A DNA stretch of 64,000 nucleotides from an uncultured Haliea sp. (GCA_913061145.1 CAJXUQ010000003.1:1-64000); one strand, 5' to 3'. Positions 9,237 through 17,627 are shown, numbered from the stretch's first letter. Numbers and translations: made by a program. The notes: a model not told the origin generated them from the letters alone.

Positions 9237-9254
9237 TTCGATACTTTTATCGAA
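9237..9254 (+). terminator. Possible weak terminator after yciH
   Basis: Directly after the yciH stop, TTCGATA and TATCGAA form a perfect 7-bp stem around a CTTT loop, followed by TTTTAA. The stem is AT-rich, so efficiency is uncertain. Confidence 0.5.
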
Positions 9255-9546
9255 TTTTAACTATTCATTTGCCACATTTAACAGACTTTAGACGACGTTA
9301 TTCACTGGACCTGAGGCATAGAAAAAGCCAGTTACACAGTCTTCCGCATCCATTTAGTAAATAATTACTCGCAACCCGTTATTTTTGTTGGATTTATCCT
9401 ATTCCTGTGCTAAAAAAGACCTCAGGCGCATCCGGGTGTTCGAGCCGCACTACCGGGCAGGGTACTCACAATAACAGCGCCGATAGAGGATTGAGACACG
9501 ATACGGCGGTAGAGCATTCAATCGGCTTCCCGAGAGGATACGGCCC
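9255..9546. other. AT-rich intergenic stretch
   Basis: About 290 bp, much richer in A and T than the surrounding genes, between yciH and an orphan phage-type gene. Only the hairpin at its left edge stands out. The base composition and the neighbour to the right are compatible with an old insertion or a strong promoter region, but I cannot point to a convincing -35/-10 pair. Confidence 0.5.
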
Positions 9547-9939
9547 ATGTACGTCACGGCAGAACACCTGAGAGACCAAGTCATCCGGCCCACACTGAAA
9601 TACCTCGGCGTGTGGACACCGGCCTGTGAAGACTTCCTGCTTCAGGCCGCCATCGCGGCACCGGAACTGGGCCTGTTCTCGCAGCGCAGCAACGGGCTCG
9701 GCCTCTACCACATTACCGCAGCGCAGCACCGCGATATCTGGGATCGCTACCTGGCCTATCGCCCGGAAATGGCGAGCCGCATCCGGGGGCTTGCCAGCCA
9801 GCGCGCCTTCCTGAGCGATCCGGACGGCGAATTGCAGACCAACCTCGGCTACTGCACCGCCATAGCCTGGCTGCTGTACCAGCGTTCCCGGGCCAGTGCC
9901 GAGGAACCACAGCACACCGCGGCAGCCGCTAGCGCCTGA
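9547..9939 (+). CDS. Orphan phage-type protein, putative lysozyme-like fold
   Basis: 130 residues. The layout LRDQVIRPTLKYLGV...GLGLYHITAAQHRDIWDRYL...NLGYCTAIAWLLYQR resembles a group of small phage and prophage proteins that carry VI-x-PTL, an ES-G segment, GPALGLFQMEP, T-x2-DIW and a closing AIA-x2-YW, thought to have a lysozyme or transglycosylase-like fold. Here the ES-G part reads APELGL, so enzymatic activity is uncertain. No other phage genes lie next to it. It converges with the downstream glycosyltransferase gene and overlaps it by 11 bp. The family link is from memory of the pattern. Confidence 0.5.
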   Translation: MYVTAEHLRDQVIRPTLKYLGVWTPACEDFLLQAAIAAPELGLFSQRSNGLGLYHITAAQHRDIWDRYLAYRPEMASRIRGLASQRAFLSDPDGELQTNLGYCTAIAWLLYQRSRASAEEPQHTAAAASA

Positions 9940-10561
9940 CCGCAGGGTCGACCGCTGCCTGCAGCCCTTCCCAGACCGGCAAATCCTCCGGGCGGTCTAT
10001 GTCCTGCAGGGCCGTAAGCAGTTGTACACTGTAGCCCGCCGCCTGCGCTCCGTTGAGGGTCTCCTCCAGCACGGTTTCCGAGCCCCACCGCACGTTCGCG
10101 AACACCCCGTCAGATACCGGGCGGCGCACACCGATCAAGACAAACCCGCCGTCCAGTGCCGGCCCTAACACAAGGTCGACGTGTTGCAGTGCGCGCGTCG
10201 CAGCGCGCAGGTAGCCGGCGTCGATCTCCGGGCAATCGCTGCCCACCAGTAACACCGCTGCGGCCCGTCGCAGCCCGCTTGCCAGCGCGCACTGCATGCG
10301 ATGACCCAGGTCGTCGCCCCGCTGCAGGCAGATCTGGCTCACCCCCTCACCCAGGCAGCGCCGGAACAGCGGATGGTCGACACCGCCTGCCGCCCACAGC
10401 TCCACTGTCCCGAGACCCGCCTGCAACAGCCTGCGACTGGTCCACAACACAAGGGCCTCGTGCAGGGCGCACGCCTGTTCCGCACTGAGCACCGGTTGCA
10501 TGCGGGTTTTCACCCGGCCGGGGACCGGGAGCCGGGCAAACTGCTGCAGCAAGACACTCAC
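9929..10561 (-). CDS. TIGR04282-type (DUF2064) glycosyltransferase-family protein
   Basis: A 210-residue GT-A-fold protein. FARLPVPGRVKTRM near the N-terminus is the nucleotide-binding signature, followed by LLVGSDCPEIDAGYL and LGPALDGGFVLIGVRR, all typical of TIGR04282 'arsenosugar biosynthesis' proteins (DUF2064). I start it at the GTG at 10561 because this GTG overlaps the TGA of the upstream gene (GTGA), which implies translational coupling; the longer frame would run deep into that gene. Precise substrate unknown. Confidence 0.85.
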   Translation of the reverse strand: MSVLLQQFARLPVPGRVKTRMQPVLSAEQACALHEALVLWTSRRLLQAGLGTVELWAAGGVDHPLFRRCLGEGVSQICLQRGDDLGHRMQCALASGLRRAAAVLLVGSDCPEIDAGYLRAATRALQHVDLVLGPALDGGFVLIGVRRPVSDGVFANVRWGSETVLEETLNGAQAAGYSVQLLTALQDIDRPEDLPVWEGLQAAVDPAVRR

Positions 10562-11250
10562 CGCGGCGCCCCGTAGTACTGCCGCCACAAGCGCTCGGGG
10601 CTTACCCCCAGTGCGAAGGCCAGCCGCAGCCGCCACATCTGCAGGACGGTGCGGGCCACGCCGCGCTGCTCCCAGCGCCGACTCGCCGTTTGTACCCGCA
10701 GGCCGCGAGGCACCAGGGGCCTGTGCTGCCGGCGCAAACGCGCACTCAGCTCGACGTCTTCCATCAGGGGGATCGCGGCGTAGCCTCCTGCCGCCTCGAA
10801 CACATCGCGACGCACGAACAGCAACTGGTCACCCGTGCCAATGCCGCTTGCCCGGGAGCGCCAGCTGATCGCCCGCTCGATCACCCTGAACACGGCGCGT
10901 CTGCCATCCAGGCACACGGCAAAGAAACCCCAGGCCGGGCGCGCAGAGAGCGCCGTCGACAGCGCATCGCCGGCAAACAGGGGGTAAGTGTCGGCGTGCA
11001 GGAACAACAGATACTCTCCCCGCGCGGTCTGCGCCCCCAGGTTCATCTGTGCCGCCCTGCCGGCTGCGGTCATCAGCAACGCGGTCGCACCGGGCAAGGC
11101 CTGCGCCACACTGTCATCGACACTGCCGCCGTCGACCACAATACGCTCAGCCCGGGGAAAGGCCGCGCTCAATGCATCCAGCAGGCCCTTGATACGCGGC
11201 CCCTCATTGAGCACCGGGATCACAAAACTGAATTGTGGCGCAGCCGTCAC
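10558..11250 (-). CDS. TIGR04283-type family-2 glycosyltransferase
   Basis: 230 residues with the GT2 start FSFVIPVLNEGPRIKGLLDAL, the VVDGGSVDDS nucleotide site, FLHADT (DXD-equivalent) and GDQLLFVRRDVFEAAGGYAAIPLMEDVELSARLRR, the acceptor-site signature of TIGR04283. This family commonly sits beside a TIGR04282 gene, as here with a 4-bp overlap, and both are annotated as arsenosugar biosynthesis proteins in genomes that also carry ArsS. No ArsS-like gene is present in the window, so that role is not established. Confidence 0.87.
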   Translation of the reverse strand: MTAAPQFSFVIPVLNEGPRIKGLLDALSAAFPRAERIVVDGGSVDDSVAQALPGATALLMTAAGRAAQMNLGAQTARGEYLLFLHADTYPLFAGDALSTALSARPAWGFFAVCLDGRRAVFRVIERAISWRSRASGIGTGDQLLFVRRDVFEAAGGYAAIPLMEDVELSARLRRQHRPLVPRGLRVQTASRRWEQRGVARTVLQMWRLRLAFALGVSPERLWRQYYGAPR

Positions 11251-11259
11251 CGCCAGCGC

Positions 11260-13179
11260 TCAATACGCGCGCTGACGTTCACGTTCCGTCAGCAGACTGC
11301 CAGCCGTGCCCAACTGGTACTGGAAAACCACGTTGTAGGCCAGCACGGCCTGTACGTAGTTGCGGGTTTCCCGGAAAGGAATGGTTTCGATCCAGACATC
11401 TACCGGCACCGTCTCATCCTGCGGATTCAGCCACCGCGTCACCCGGTGTGGACCGGCATTGTAGGCCGCCAGCGCCAGCACCCGATTGCCGTCGTAACGG
11501 TCCAGCAACTGCCGATAATAGGCGCTGCCAAGCAACACGTTGTGTTCGACATCAAACAGCGCGCTGTCGGAATGCGGCGTACCGAGGCTCGCGGCGACCT
11601 CCCGGCCAGTAGCAGGCATAACCTGCATCAGGCCGCGGGCACCCACTGGCGACCGCGCACCGGCGTAAAACGCACTTTCACGCCGGGCAATGGCCATGAG
11701 CTCAGTCGTTTCCACCCCCCGCTGTGACGCCATTCGGGTGAACGTGTCGCGGTAAGGCAGCGGAAAGCGCAGGTCCAGCGCATCCCAGGCCTGGGCGCGG
11801 TTCGCCGCATCGATTGCCATGCGGTGCCAACCGAGATCAGCGGCCAATGCCGCCAGCTCCACCTGCTCCTCTGCGGTGGTCATCTGCAGCACCTGGTACC
11901 ACTCGGAGTGCGCCAGGTTTTCCTTGTCGTGATGGTAGAGTTCTTCGATGCGCTGCACCACAGGCAGCTCGCGCAAGGGCGCCATCCGCTCCGCAGGCAG
12001 GGTGACGACCTGGGGGTTGAACTGATACGGCAGGGCAAGGCGGTCGGCCGCAAGAAAGCCATAGTAGTCACGCTCTGCAGCCAGTTCCCGGAACAGCGCC
12101 TCGGCGAGCGCCTTGTCGCCACTGCGCTCAAAGAGCACGGCTCGCCAGTAGCGCCAGGCCGGTTGCGCCTTGCCCTCTATGGAGAGCTTCTGCAGGTTTG
12201 CCGCCAGTGCCTGCCAGTCCTGTTCCTCCAGTGCCCAGCGCATGCGGACTTCAACCAGCAGATCGTCGTTCAGCCTGGCGAGCGCCGCCTCCACCCAATC
12301 CAGGTTGGCGGCGGAGCGTGCAAACAGGCTGCGCAGCGCCAGCTCGCGCTCCGCAAGGGCCTGCTGCTCCGCTGAAAATGCCATGCGTGCCTGAAAATAC
12401 TGCCATTGCGCCAACGCCGCCTCCGGTCTGTAGCGCGCAAAATAGGCAGTGCCGTGTGCAACGATGTCAGCCGCTTTCGGATTGTCACTCGGGGCAAGCC
12501 GGGATTTCATCTGATCGGGATTTACATAGGCCTGCAGCAGCCGCTCGGACCAAGGCTGGAGGTCATCACTGCCCTTGCGTGCCACGTAGGTCATGAGGCT
12601 GCGCTGCCGCGCATCAAAGGCTTTCAGCAACCGCGCCCAGACCACCTCGTCCTGCAGCTGCCCCGCTTTCTGCCAGGCTGCAAACAACGGATCACAGGCC
12701 TTGGGGCGCGACTCACCATGGACCCAGAGCCGCTCGGCCCCCTCCCAGGCCACCAGCGGGTCTCCGGCGGCAAGCTTCGCCCGCAAAAAGTAGCATTTCA
12801 GCTCGATACTGTTGGGCTCAGTCGGCATGACGGCGAGGAAATCATCCCAGCGCTGTTCCTGACCCGCGCGTTGCAGATAGATCGCCAGGAACCGGTTCGG
12901 CAGCGGTGTGCCCGCGCTGCGCTGCAAAAACAGCCGGGCATCCCCGGGGCGCACCGCGCTGGGCTTGCGACTGAGCTCAAAATAGTCGAGGTACATGGCC
13001 AGCGGATAGCTGTCGAGCGCCGGACGCAGCGCCCGGTATTCGGTCCACTGGCCGCGGTCGATAGCCACTACAGCATCGCTATAGCGCTCACGATCCGCGG
13101 GAAGGTTCGACGCCTGAACAGCCGACGTCGTTACCAGATACTGGAGTGCCAGAACACTCGCGATACACCGCCACCGCAA
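11260..13179 (-). CDS. Soluble lytic murein transglycosylase (Slt type)
   Basis: Periplasmic enzyme cleaving peptidoglycan to 1,6-anhydro products. A signal peptide (LRWRCIASVLALQYLVTTSA...) is followed by a long alpha-helical superhelical domain and a C-terminal GH23 domain: RRESAFYAGARSPVGARGLM with catalytic Glu501, then QVMPATG and LALAAYNAGPHRVTRWL. I choose the TTG at 13179 because AAGAGGG lies 8 bases upstream and the protein then begins with the signal peptide. A longer frame to 13272 would include the tRNA terminator hairpin. About 639 residues, usual for Slt. Before the satellite integrated, it lay directly downstream of tRNA-Arg. Confidence 0.88.
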   Translation of the reverse strand: MRWRCIASVLALQYLVTTSAVQASNLPADRERYSDAVVAIDRGQWTEYRALRPALDSYPLAMYLDYFELSRKPSAVRPGDARLFLQRSAGTPLPNRFLAIYLQRAGQEQRWDDFLAVMPTEPNSIELKCYFLRAKLAAGDPLVAWEGAERLWVHGESRPKACDPLFAAWQKAGQLQDEVVWARLLKAFDARQRSLMTYVARKGSDDLQPWSERLLQAYVNPDQMKSRLAPSDNPKAADIVAHGTAYFARYRPEAALAQWQYFQARMAFSAEQQALAERELALRSLFARSAANLDWVEAALARLNDDLLVEVRMRWALEEQDWQALAANLQKLSIEGKAQPAWRYWRAVLFERSGDKALAEALFRELAAERDYYGFLAADRLALPYQFNPQVVTLPAERMAPLRELPVVQRIEELYHHDKENLAHSEWYQVLQMTTAEEQVELAALAADLGWHRMAIDAANRAQAWDALDLRFPLPYRDTFTRMASQRGVETTELMAIARRESAFYAGARSPVGARGLMQVMPATGREVAASLGTPHSDSALFDVEHNVLLGSAYYRQLLDRYDGNRVLALAAYNAGPHRVTRWLNPQDETVPVDVWIETIPFRETRNYVQAVLAYNVVFQYQLGTAGSLLTERERQRAY

Positions 13180-13195
13180 TCGGGCATCCCTCTTG

Positions 13196-13230
13196 AAAAA
13201 ACCACCGCGCTGCACGGCCGTGCAGCGGCA
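13196..13230 (-). terminator. Rho-independent terminator of the ancestral tRNA-Arg transcript
   Basis: CGCTGCACGGCCGTGCAGCG (13208-13227) is a perfect 20-bp palindrome followed on the minus strand by GCGGTGG and six T. It sits between the tRNA-Arg 3' end (as kept in the left attachment site) and slt, and so probably ended the tRNA transcript before the element inserted. Confidence 0.75.
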
Positions 13231-13286
13231 TTCCACGATGCAGAGAGTGATACGGGGACGGGGGATTTGCAAGGGGTATGCGGGTA

Positions 13287-13336
13287 TTGGTGCCCCCGCC
13301 AGGACTCAAACCTGGGACCTACCCCTTAGGAGGGGG
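13287..13336. repeat. attL core: tRNA-Arg 3'-half duplicate
   Basis: Identical over 50 bp to 22,347-22,396. It carries the CCA end, T arm and anticodon region of tRNA-Arg but not the 5' half, so it is an attachment-site scar, not a second tRNA. The repeat ends in the anticodon arm, a known crossover zone for tyrosine integrases. Confidence 0.95.
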
Positions 13337-13440
13337 CCTTTACCCCCTTTAGTATCAACACGTTAGAACATAATGTTATTGATATTAAAGGACTTTTTGT
13401 TCTGGCTTGTTCGTCTTTGTTCCCGTTTATTTGCTATGAT

Positions 13441-13460
13441 TGGTTACAAATTGGTTACAA
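13441..13460 (+). repeat. Left inner repeat, putative integrase arm-type site
   Basis: TGGTTACAAATTGGTTACAA, two copies of TGGTTACAA with an 11-bp period (one helical turn). An identical 20-mer occurs at 22,273-22,292 just inside the right end. It lies about 105 bp inside attL and 33 bp before the integrase ATG, so it may be an arm-type recombination site, an operator, or both. Confidence 0.75.
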
Positions 13461-13493
13461 CTTTTCCAAGTCAAGCAGACAGGACACGCCGCG

Positions 13494-14858
13494 ATGGCAA
13501 AGCAAGCAAAGATCACCAGCATCACCGAAGCCGCTGCCGACAGGTTTGCAAAGTCCGCTGAGATAGCGGAAACAATGACGTGCGAACTGATCCCCGGTTT
13601 TCTGCTCCGCAAGGTTTCCAAGTCTTGCGCATGGCGGTACCGATACACGGACCCTACCGGGAAAAGGCGTGTCTACACGTTCGCAAAGTTCCCAGGCACT
13701 AAGCCCCACGAGGCAGCGGCAACTGCACTTGACTGGTACCGGCGTAATGCAGACCCCTTCCAAGAGGCTCAGGCGGCGAATGCGGCGAAACGCAAAGCGC
13801 GGGATGACTCCAAGGCCCGCACCCTAAAAAAGTACCTCCAGGGCGATTATCGGCGTCACATGAACGCATGGAAGCCCAAGAATGCCAAGGCAAACGAGGT
13901 GCGCTTCGAGAAGCAGTTTGCGCAATTCCTCGACCGGGATATGGCTACGCTGACAAAACAGGACATGAGGCGCTGGCAGACCGCGATGCAAGACCGTGGA
14001 CTGGCACACTCAACGATCCGGCGTGAGTTTGCCGCACTCCGCGCCCTGCTTAATCAAGCGGTCGCTGATGAGGTTCTCGAGGTCAACCCGATACAGGGGC
14101 ACCGCCTATCTGCACCAGCCCATAGTGAGCAGCAACGCGCCTTAGATGACCCCGAAAAGGTAAAACGCCGGCTGCTAACTCCCGTTGAGGTCCGCGGCAT
14201 CCTGAGTGGCCTAGACAAGTTCGCGGAGGAAATCAGGAAGCAGCGCCGCAGCAGCCGAAAGAATGGCAAAGCGTATCTGCCTGACCTTGAGGCTGTGGAG
14301 CATCCTCACTGGTTCATCCCTTTCTGCAAACTGGCAATGGCGACCGGCTGGAGACCCGGCGACCTGTACACCCTGCGCTGGGAAGAAGTGGACCTGACAT
14401 TTACCGGCACCCTTCGGAAGTACGCGGAGAAGTCAAAGGACGTGGCTTTGCGCCGGGACAAAGAGCCGACTTTGTTGGAGACCCCCCTCCCCGCTTCGGC
14501 AAAATCCATGTTGGCATCGTGGCACAAACAACACGGTAGTCCGGATACCGGGCTCGTCTTTCCCTCCCCTCGAGGCGGTCGCCAAATGGTCAACACCGCG
14601 CACCTGAAACCGTGGAAGCGGGTGAAGGAATTGGGCCAGGTAAACAGCAACCTTGAGTTCTACGCACTACGGCATCACGCGATCAGTGCAATGGTGGCTG
14701 GTGGAATTCCCCTGCTTACTGTGGCCAAGCTGGTCGGCCACAAGGATGCAGGCATGATTCAGCGCCACTATGCGCACCTATGCCCCACCAGTGCAGCCGA
14801 TGCGATGGATGTTATACAGGCGACGATAAGCAAGAGAAGGCGGAGGGCGGCATCATGA
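13494..14858 (+). CDS. int: Tyrosine recombinase/integrase
   Basis: 454 residues. The N-terminal arm- and core-binding regions are followed by the catalytic domain: first Arg in TGWRPGDLYTLRW (Arg287), the box-II Arg in YALRHHAIS, His in KLVGHKD and nucleophile Tyr426 in QRHYAHL. The first His of the classical HxxR box is Tyr here. This enzyme most likely catalyses integration into tRNA-Arg. I start at the ATG at 13494 (AGGA upstream) because an earlier ATG at 13440 overlaps the TGGTTACAA repeats. Its stop overlaps the next ATG (ATGA). Confidence 0.93.
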   Translation: MAKQAKITSITEAAADRFAKSAEIAETMTCELIPGFLLRKVSKSCAWRYRYTDPTGKRRVYTFAKFPGTKPHEAAATALDWYRRNADPFQEAQAANAAKRKARDDSKARTLKKYLQGDYRRHMNAWKPKNAKANEVRFEKQFAQFLDRDMATLTKQDMRRWQTAMQDRGLAHSTIRREFAALRALLNQAVADEVLEVNPIQGHRLSAPAHSEQQRALDDPEKVKRRLLTPVEVRGILSGLDKFAEEIRKQRRSSRKNGKAYLPDLEAVEHPHWFIPFCKLAMATGWRPGDLYTLRWEEVDLTFTGTLRKYAEKSKDVALRRDKEPTLLETPLPASAKSMLASWHKQHGSPDTGLVFPSPRGGRQMVNTAHLKPWKRVKELGQVNSNLEFYALRHHAISAMVAGGIPLLTVAKLVGHKDAGMIQRHYAHLCPTSAADAMDVIQATISKRRRRAAS

Positions 14859-15502
14859 GCACCGACCCGATAAAGGAGATTCTAGCTGCGCTGGCAGCAG
14901 CCTATGTCGCCACTGGCAGGCAAGGGCCGAACGCCAACCTAAATGTAGTCGCGGGGTACCTGCAGCGGCAGATCATGGACGAGCATGGCAAGCAGACTAT
15001 GAGCATGGTTTTCAAGGACGCGGACCTCAATGTAACCATATCCGCTACCGCGCTGGTGGAGCTGATTCACGAGATTTTGAGTGAGCGTCAACAGGCACCA
15101 GTGCGGCACGGCGACACAGAGACAATGGAATCACTACTGGCACTCAGGCGAGAGGCATCGAAGGTGTTCGAGAGCCAGGCCCACAGGAACACCAACGAGC
15201 GCTATGCCGCCGTGGTAAAGCATTACGGTCACACAAAACGTGCTGGTGCTGCTGATCGTTCTGCCTGGTTGGATGAATACTGGTCTCTGATAAGCGGCGA
15301 TGCATTCAGCCACGAGCAAAATGCACCGATTCCCAAGATGAGCCCGATTGAAGCCGTTGAATTCATGGCAGAAAAGTACCATGCGAAAGGCGCCTTAGAG
15401 GGCACCCGAGCCATGCTTCGACAGCTTGAGCGCGGCCGCGACGAGCTGCGGGAGGAAAATAAAGATCCGTCTTGCGGCCCCGACCTCCCCCATATCCGAT
15501 GA
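14855..15502 (+). CDS. Hypothetical protein, satellite
   Basis: A 215-residue, mostly helical protein translated by ATGA coupling from int, with GGAGGG upstream. The C-terminal third (PIEAVEFMAEKYHAKGALEGTRAML...) suggests an amphipathic helix pair ending in a charged tail. No family recognised. Position between integrase and AlpA suggests a regulatory or recombination accessory role, but nothing in the sequence proves it. Confidence 0.7.
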   Translation: MSTDPIKEILAALAAAYVATGRQGPNANLNVVAGYLQRQIMDEHGKQTMSMVFKDADLNVTISATALVELIHEILSERQQAPVRHGDTETMESLLALRREASKVFESQAHRNTNERYAAVVKHYGHTKRAGAADRSAWLDEYWSLISGDAFSHEQNAPIPKMSPIEAVEFMAEKYHAKGALEGTRAMLRQLERGRDELREENKDPSCGPDLPHIR

Positions 15503-15588
15503 ACCAAACAATTAAATTCACTGCGCGTGTTGCAGCGTGAACTAATCCATATTGTTCGAGGCGTCCTTAAACAACATAGGCGCCTAAC

Positions 15589-15810
15589 ATGGAAAAGAAG
15601 AACCAAGCGGTTAACGTCCTGATCCGCCCCCGCGATGCATGCATCTACCTGGGCATCGGCAGAACCAAGCTACACCTACTCCACGAAACAGACCCCACAT
15701 TCCCCCGCAAAATTCGTTTGTCTTCGCGCTGCGTTGGCTGGCGCCGCGAGGACATTGACGCGTGGTTGGCCCAGAAGGCCAAGCAAGCCGCCGGCAAGCG
15801 GAGCGCCTGA
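15589..15810 (+). CDS. AlpA-family regulator / excisionase-like protein
   Basis: 73 residues with the AlpA winged-helix pattern: LIRPRDACIYLGIGRTKLHLL (recognition helix), FPRKIRLSSRCVGWRREDIDAWL at the wing and closing helix. AlpA proteins activate integrase or excision genes in P4-like and PICI-like elements and can act as directionality factors. The gene is preceded by an 86-bp gap, so it probably has its own promoter. The next small gene starts 2 bp after its stop. Confidence 0.9.
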   Translation: MEKKNQAVNVLIRPRDACIYLGIGRTKLHLLHETDPTFPRKIRLSSRCVGWRREDIDAWLAQKAKQAAGKRSA

Positions 15811-15812
15811 CC

Positions 15813-16034
15813 ATGACCGCGCACACGATGTTACTCCCCAGTATTGCACCCGGTATCACCCGAAGCGTCACCGTTGAGCGCGGGCAGTACACCTACCGCG
15901 TGCTGGTGGATGACGTGGAAGTGTTGAGCCGGATTAAGGGCAGGCCCTGGACGATCAGCCTAGACGTTGATGACCTGGCGATGATTGCAGATGCCTGTAG
16001 GGGCGCGCTGCGGATGACAAAGGGCGACGCATAA
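15813..16034 (+). CDS. Small hypothetical protein, satellite
   Basis: 73 residues, with GGAG upstream inside alpA and a 2-bp gap after the alpA stop. Content alternates short beta-like stretches (SVTVERGQYTYRVLVDDVEVLSRI) with a C-terminal helix (DLAMIADACRGALRM). No family recognised. Tight linkage to alpA suggests it is part of the same early module. Confidence 0.6.
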   Translation: MTAHTMLLPSIAPGITRSVTVERGQYTYRVLVDDVEVLSRIKGRPWTISLDVDDLAMIADACRGALRMTKGDA

Positions 16035-16060
16035 AAAAACGCCAGTTTGCGGCTGGCGTC
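16033..16060 (-). terminator. Minus-strand terminator inside the plus-strand satellite operon
   Basis: ACGCCAG (16039-16045) and CTGGCGT (16053-16059) form a 7-bp stem with a TTTGCGG loop; on the minus strand it is followed by seven T. It therefore reads as an intrinsic terminator for leftward transcription, although all nearby genes run rightward. Confidence 0.65.
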
Positions 16061-16092
16061 GGAATGATTGTCCTGTCGGAGGGACGAAAAGA

Positions 16093-16506
16093 ATGATAGC
16101 ACGAACACGAACCGCTGAAGAAATTGCCTATGCGCTCCCGAAAGCCAAACGCATGAAGGGAGAGCGATTTATTGCATGTTGTCCGGCGCACGACGATCAC
16201 AGCCCAAGCCTTCAGATCACCCAGGCCGCCGACAAGGTGTTGTTTAAGTGCTGGAGCGGCTGCACTGGCCTGGAAGTGATCGAGTCTCTACAGGGCATGG
16301 GGATTCTCCCGAAAGCCACGGGCGACCGATCCGACTACCGCGACGTGTCCCTCCCGCCGCTGACGCAGGGCGACCGCGATTTCATGCAGAGCTTTGTGCT
16401 GCTGTATCGGTCGGCTCTTGAGCGAGGCATAACCCCTACCGCGCGCGATACGCGCTTGTACGAGCGACTGAACACCAGACTGAAGCAGGAGGGCATCTAC
16501 CTGTGA
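16093..16506 (+). CDS. Primase-type zinc-finger protein
   Basis: 137 residues. C30-PA-H33...C53-WSG-C57 with CPAHDDHSPSL and VLFKCWSGCTGLEVIESL is the CHC2-like zinc ribbon that starts DNA primases of phages and plasmids. No RNA-polymerase (Toprim) domain follows; the remaining 75 residues are helical. It overlaps the next ATPase gene by GTGA. I infer a split primase-helicase replication module, with this protein supplying template recognition. GGAGGG stands 9 bases before the ATG. Confidence 0.78.
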   Translation: MIARTRTAEEIAYALPKAKRMKGERFIACCPAHDDHSPSLQITQAADKVLFKCWSGCTGLEVIESLQGMGILPKATGDRSDYRDVSLPPLTQGDRDFMQSFVLLYRSALERGITPTARDTRLYERLNTRLKQEGIYL

Positions 16507-17627
16507 GAGATGCTCTGGACGATTCACCCAACGCCGCCCGCATTCTGCAAATGGTGGACATGAGCGCCGATGACATTATCGATGAACTGCTGGGAGGGCT
16601 GGCCGTGTCTGAAGAAGAAGCAGCGCAATTCTGCGACCCGAATTGGGTTTACCCCGATCTGTTGATCGAGGGCCACATTACCGTGATCGCGGCAGAGCCG
16701 AACGGTGGCAAGACCACACTACTCTGGAACCTTTGCCCGGTAATTATCCAGCGCGGGTATGAGGTGACCTATATCAATTCGGACATTTCCGGTAGCGATG
16801 CAAAAAAGCTGATCCCCCAGGCAAAGCAGTGGGGAATGGATTTTCTGTTGCCGGACATGGGGCAGGCAGTGGGCATGGGCTATGTGGTCAAGTCCCTGCA
16901 CAAGATGGCCGCCGCCGGACTGCGCTATGACAACCGCGTTTTCATATTCGACACGCTCAAGAAAATGATGCCACCGAATGACAAGGGGGCCATGCGGTCA
17001 TTGTTCAAGGTGTTGCGCGCCCTGAGTGCCCAGGGCATGACGTTGGTGTTACTGGCGCACACCCTGAAATACCCCGGCGAAGATGGTCTCCCGATATTCG
17101 AGGGCGTTGGCGACATCAAAGCCGACACCGACAACCTGTTGTACCTCATACCCAGCGAAGAGCCCGGTGGCGGCAAGATCATCTCGACCTATCCCGACAA
17201 GGTGCGCGGTCAGTTTGAAAAAGTCTCTTTCCGGATCAATCCGGATCGAACCGTCACCCCGTTGCAGACGCATGTTGATCTGAAGGCGCAGAAGGCCGCA
17301 GAGGCCTGCTATCTGCGAGACCAGGACGACATCGAGGAGATCCACGAGTTTCTTCGCGATGGTCCCCGGAAGCAGGCGGAAATTATCGCCAACGTGAGCA
17401 TGGGCAAGGGCCGCACGATCAAGACCCTGCGCCGTTATCGCGGCAAACAGTGGACCGAGGAAACCAGGAACAAAAACGCCAAGTTCTATCAATCTCTGAT
17501 ACCGCACAAGAGGTTCCCGCCGGTTGCCAGTGTGCAGGAGTTTACCGGAAAGCAATGCCCCCCCGGAAAACAGGAAAACAGGAAAACAGGAACCGTCGCT
17601 GGCGAGAATCGGGAGGGCGAAGCATGA
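16503..17627 (+). CDS. RepA-like RecA-fold ATPase/helicase
   Basis: 374 residues. Walker A is EPNGGKTT (residues 65-72), Walker B is VFIFDTLKKM, and LVLLAHTLK is the sensor strand, as in AAA_25/RepA hexameric helicases of plasmids and phages. The C-terminal third (HEFLRDGPRKQAEIIANVSMGKGRTIKTLRRY) looks like a small winged-helix domain. GTG start overlaps the TGA of the zinc-finger gene. It probably unwinds satellite DNA during replication; helicase activity is inferred. Confidence 0.85.
   Translation: MRDALDDSPNAARILQMVDMSADDIIDELLGGLAVSEEEAAQFCDPNWVYPDLLIEGHITVIAAEPNGGKTTLLWNLCPVIIQRGYEVTYINSDISGSDAKKLIPQAKQWGMDFLLPDMGQAVGMGYVVKSLHKMAAAGLRYDNRVFIFDTLKKMMPPNDKGAMRSLFKVLRALSAQGMTLVLLAHTLKYPGEDGLPIFEGVGDIKADTDNLLYLIPSEEPGGGKIISTYPDKVRGQFEKVSFRINPDRTVTPLQTHVDLKAQKAAEACYLRDQDDIEEIHEFLRDGPRKQAEIIANVSMGKGRTIKTLRRYRGKQWTEETRNKNAKFYQSLIPHKRFPPVASVQEFTGKQCPPGKQENRKTGTVAGENREGEA
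17565..17588 (+). repeat. Triple tandem GGAAAACA repeat
   Basis: Three perfect 8-bp copies near the 3' end of the ATPase gene. They encode a KQENRKTG-type tail. They could be simple slippage or short iteron-like binding sites for replication; no further copies are seen nearby. Confidence 0.6.

Noticed and set aside
13287-13336. Second tRNA-Arg gene
   Set aside because: Only the 3' half is present with no D arm or 5' acceptor strand; it is the left attachment scar.
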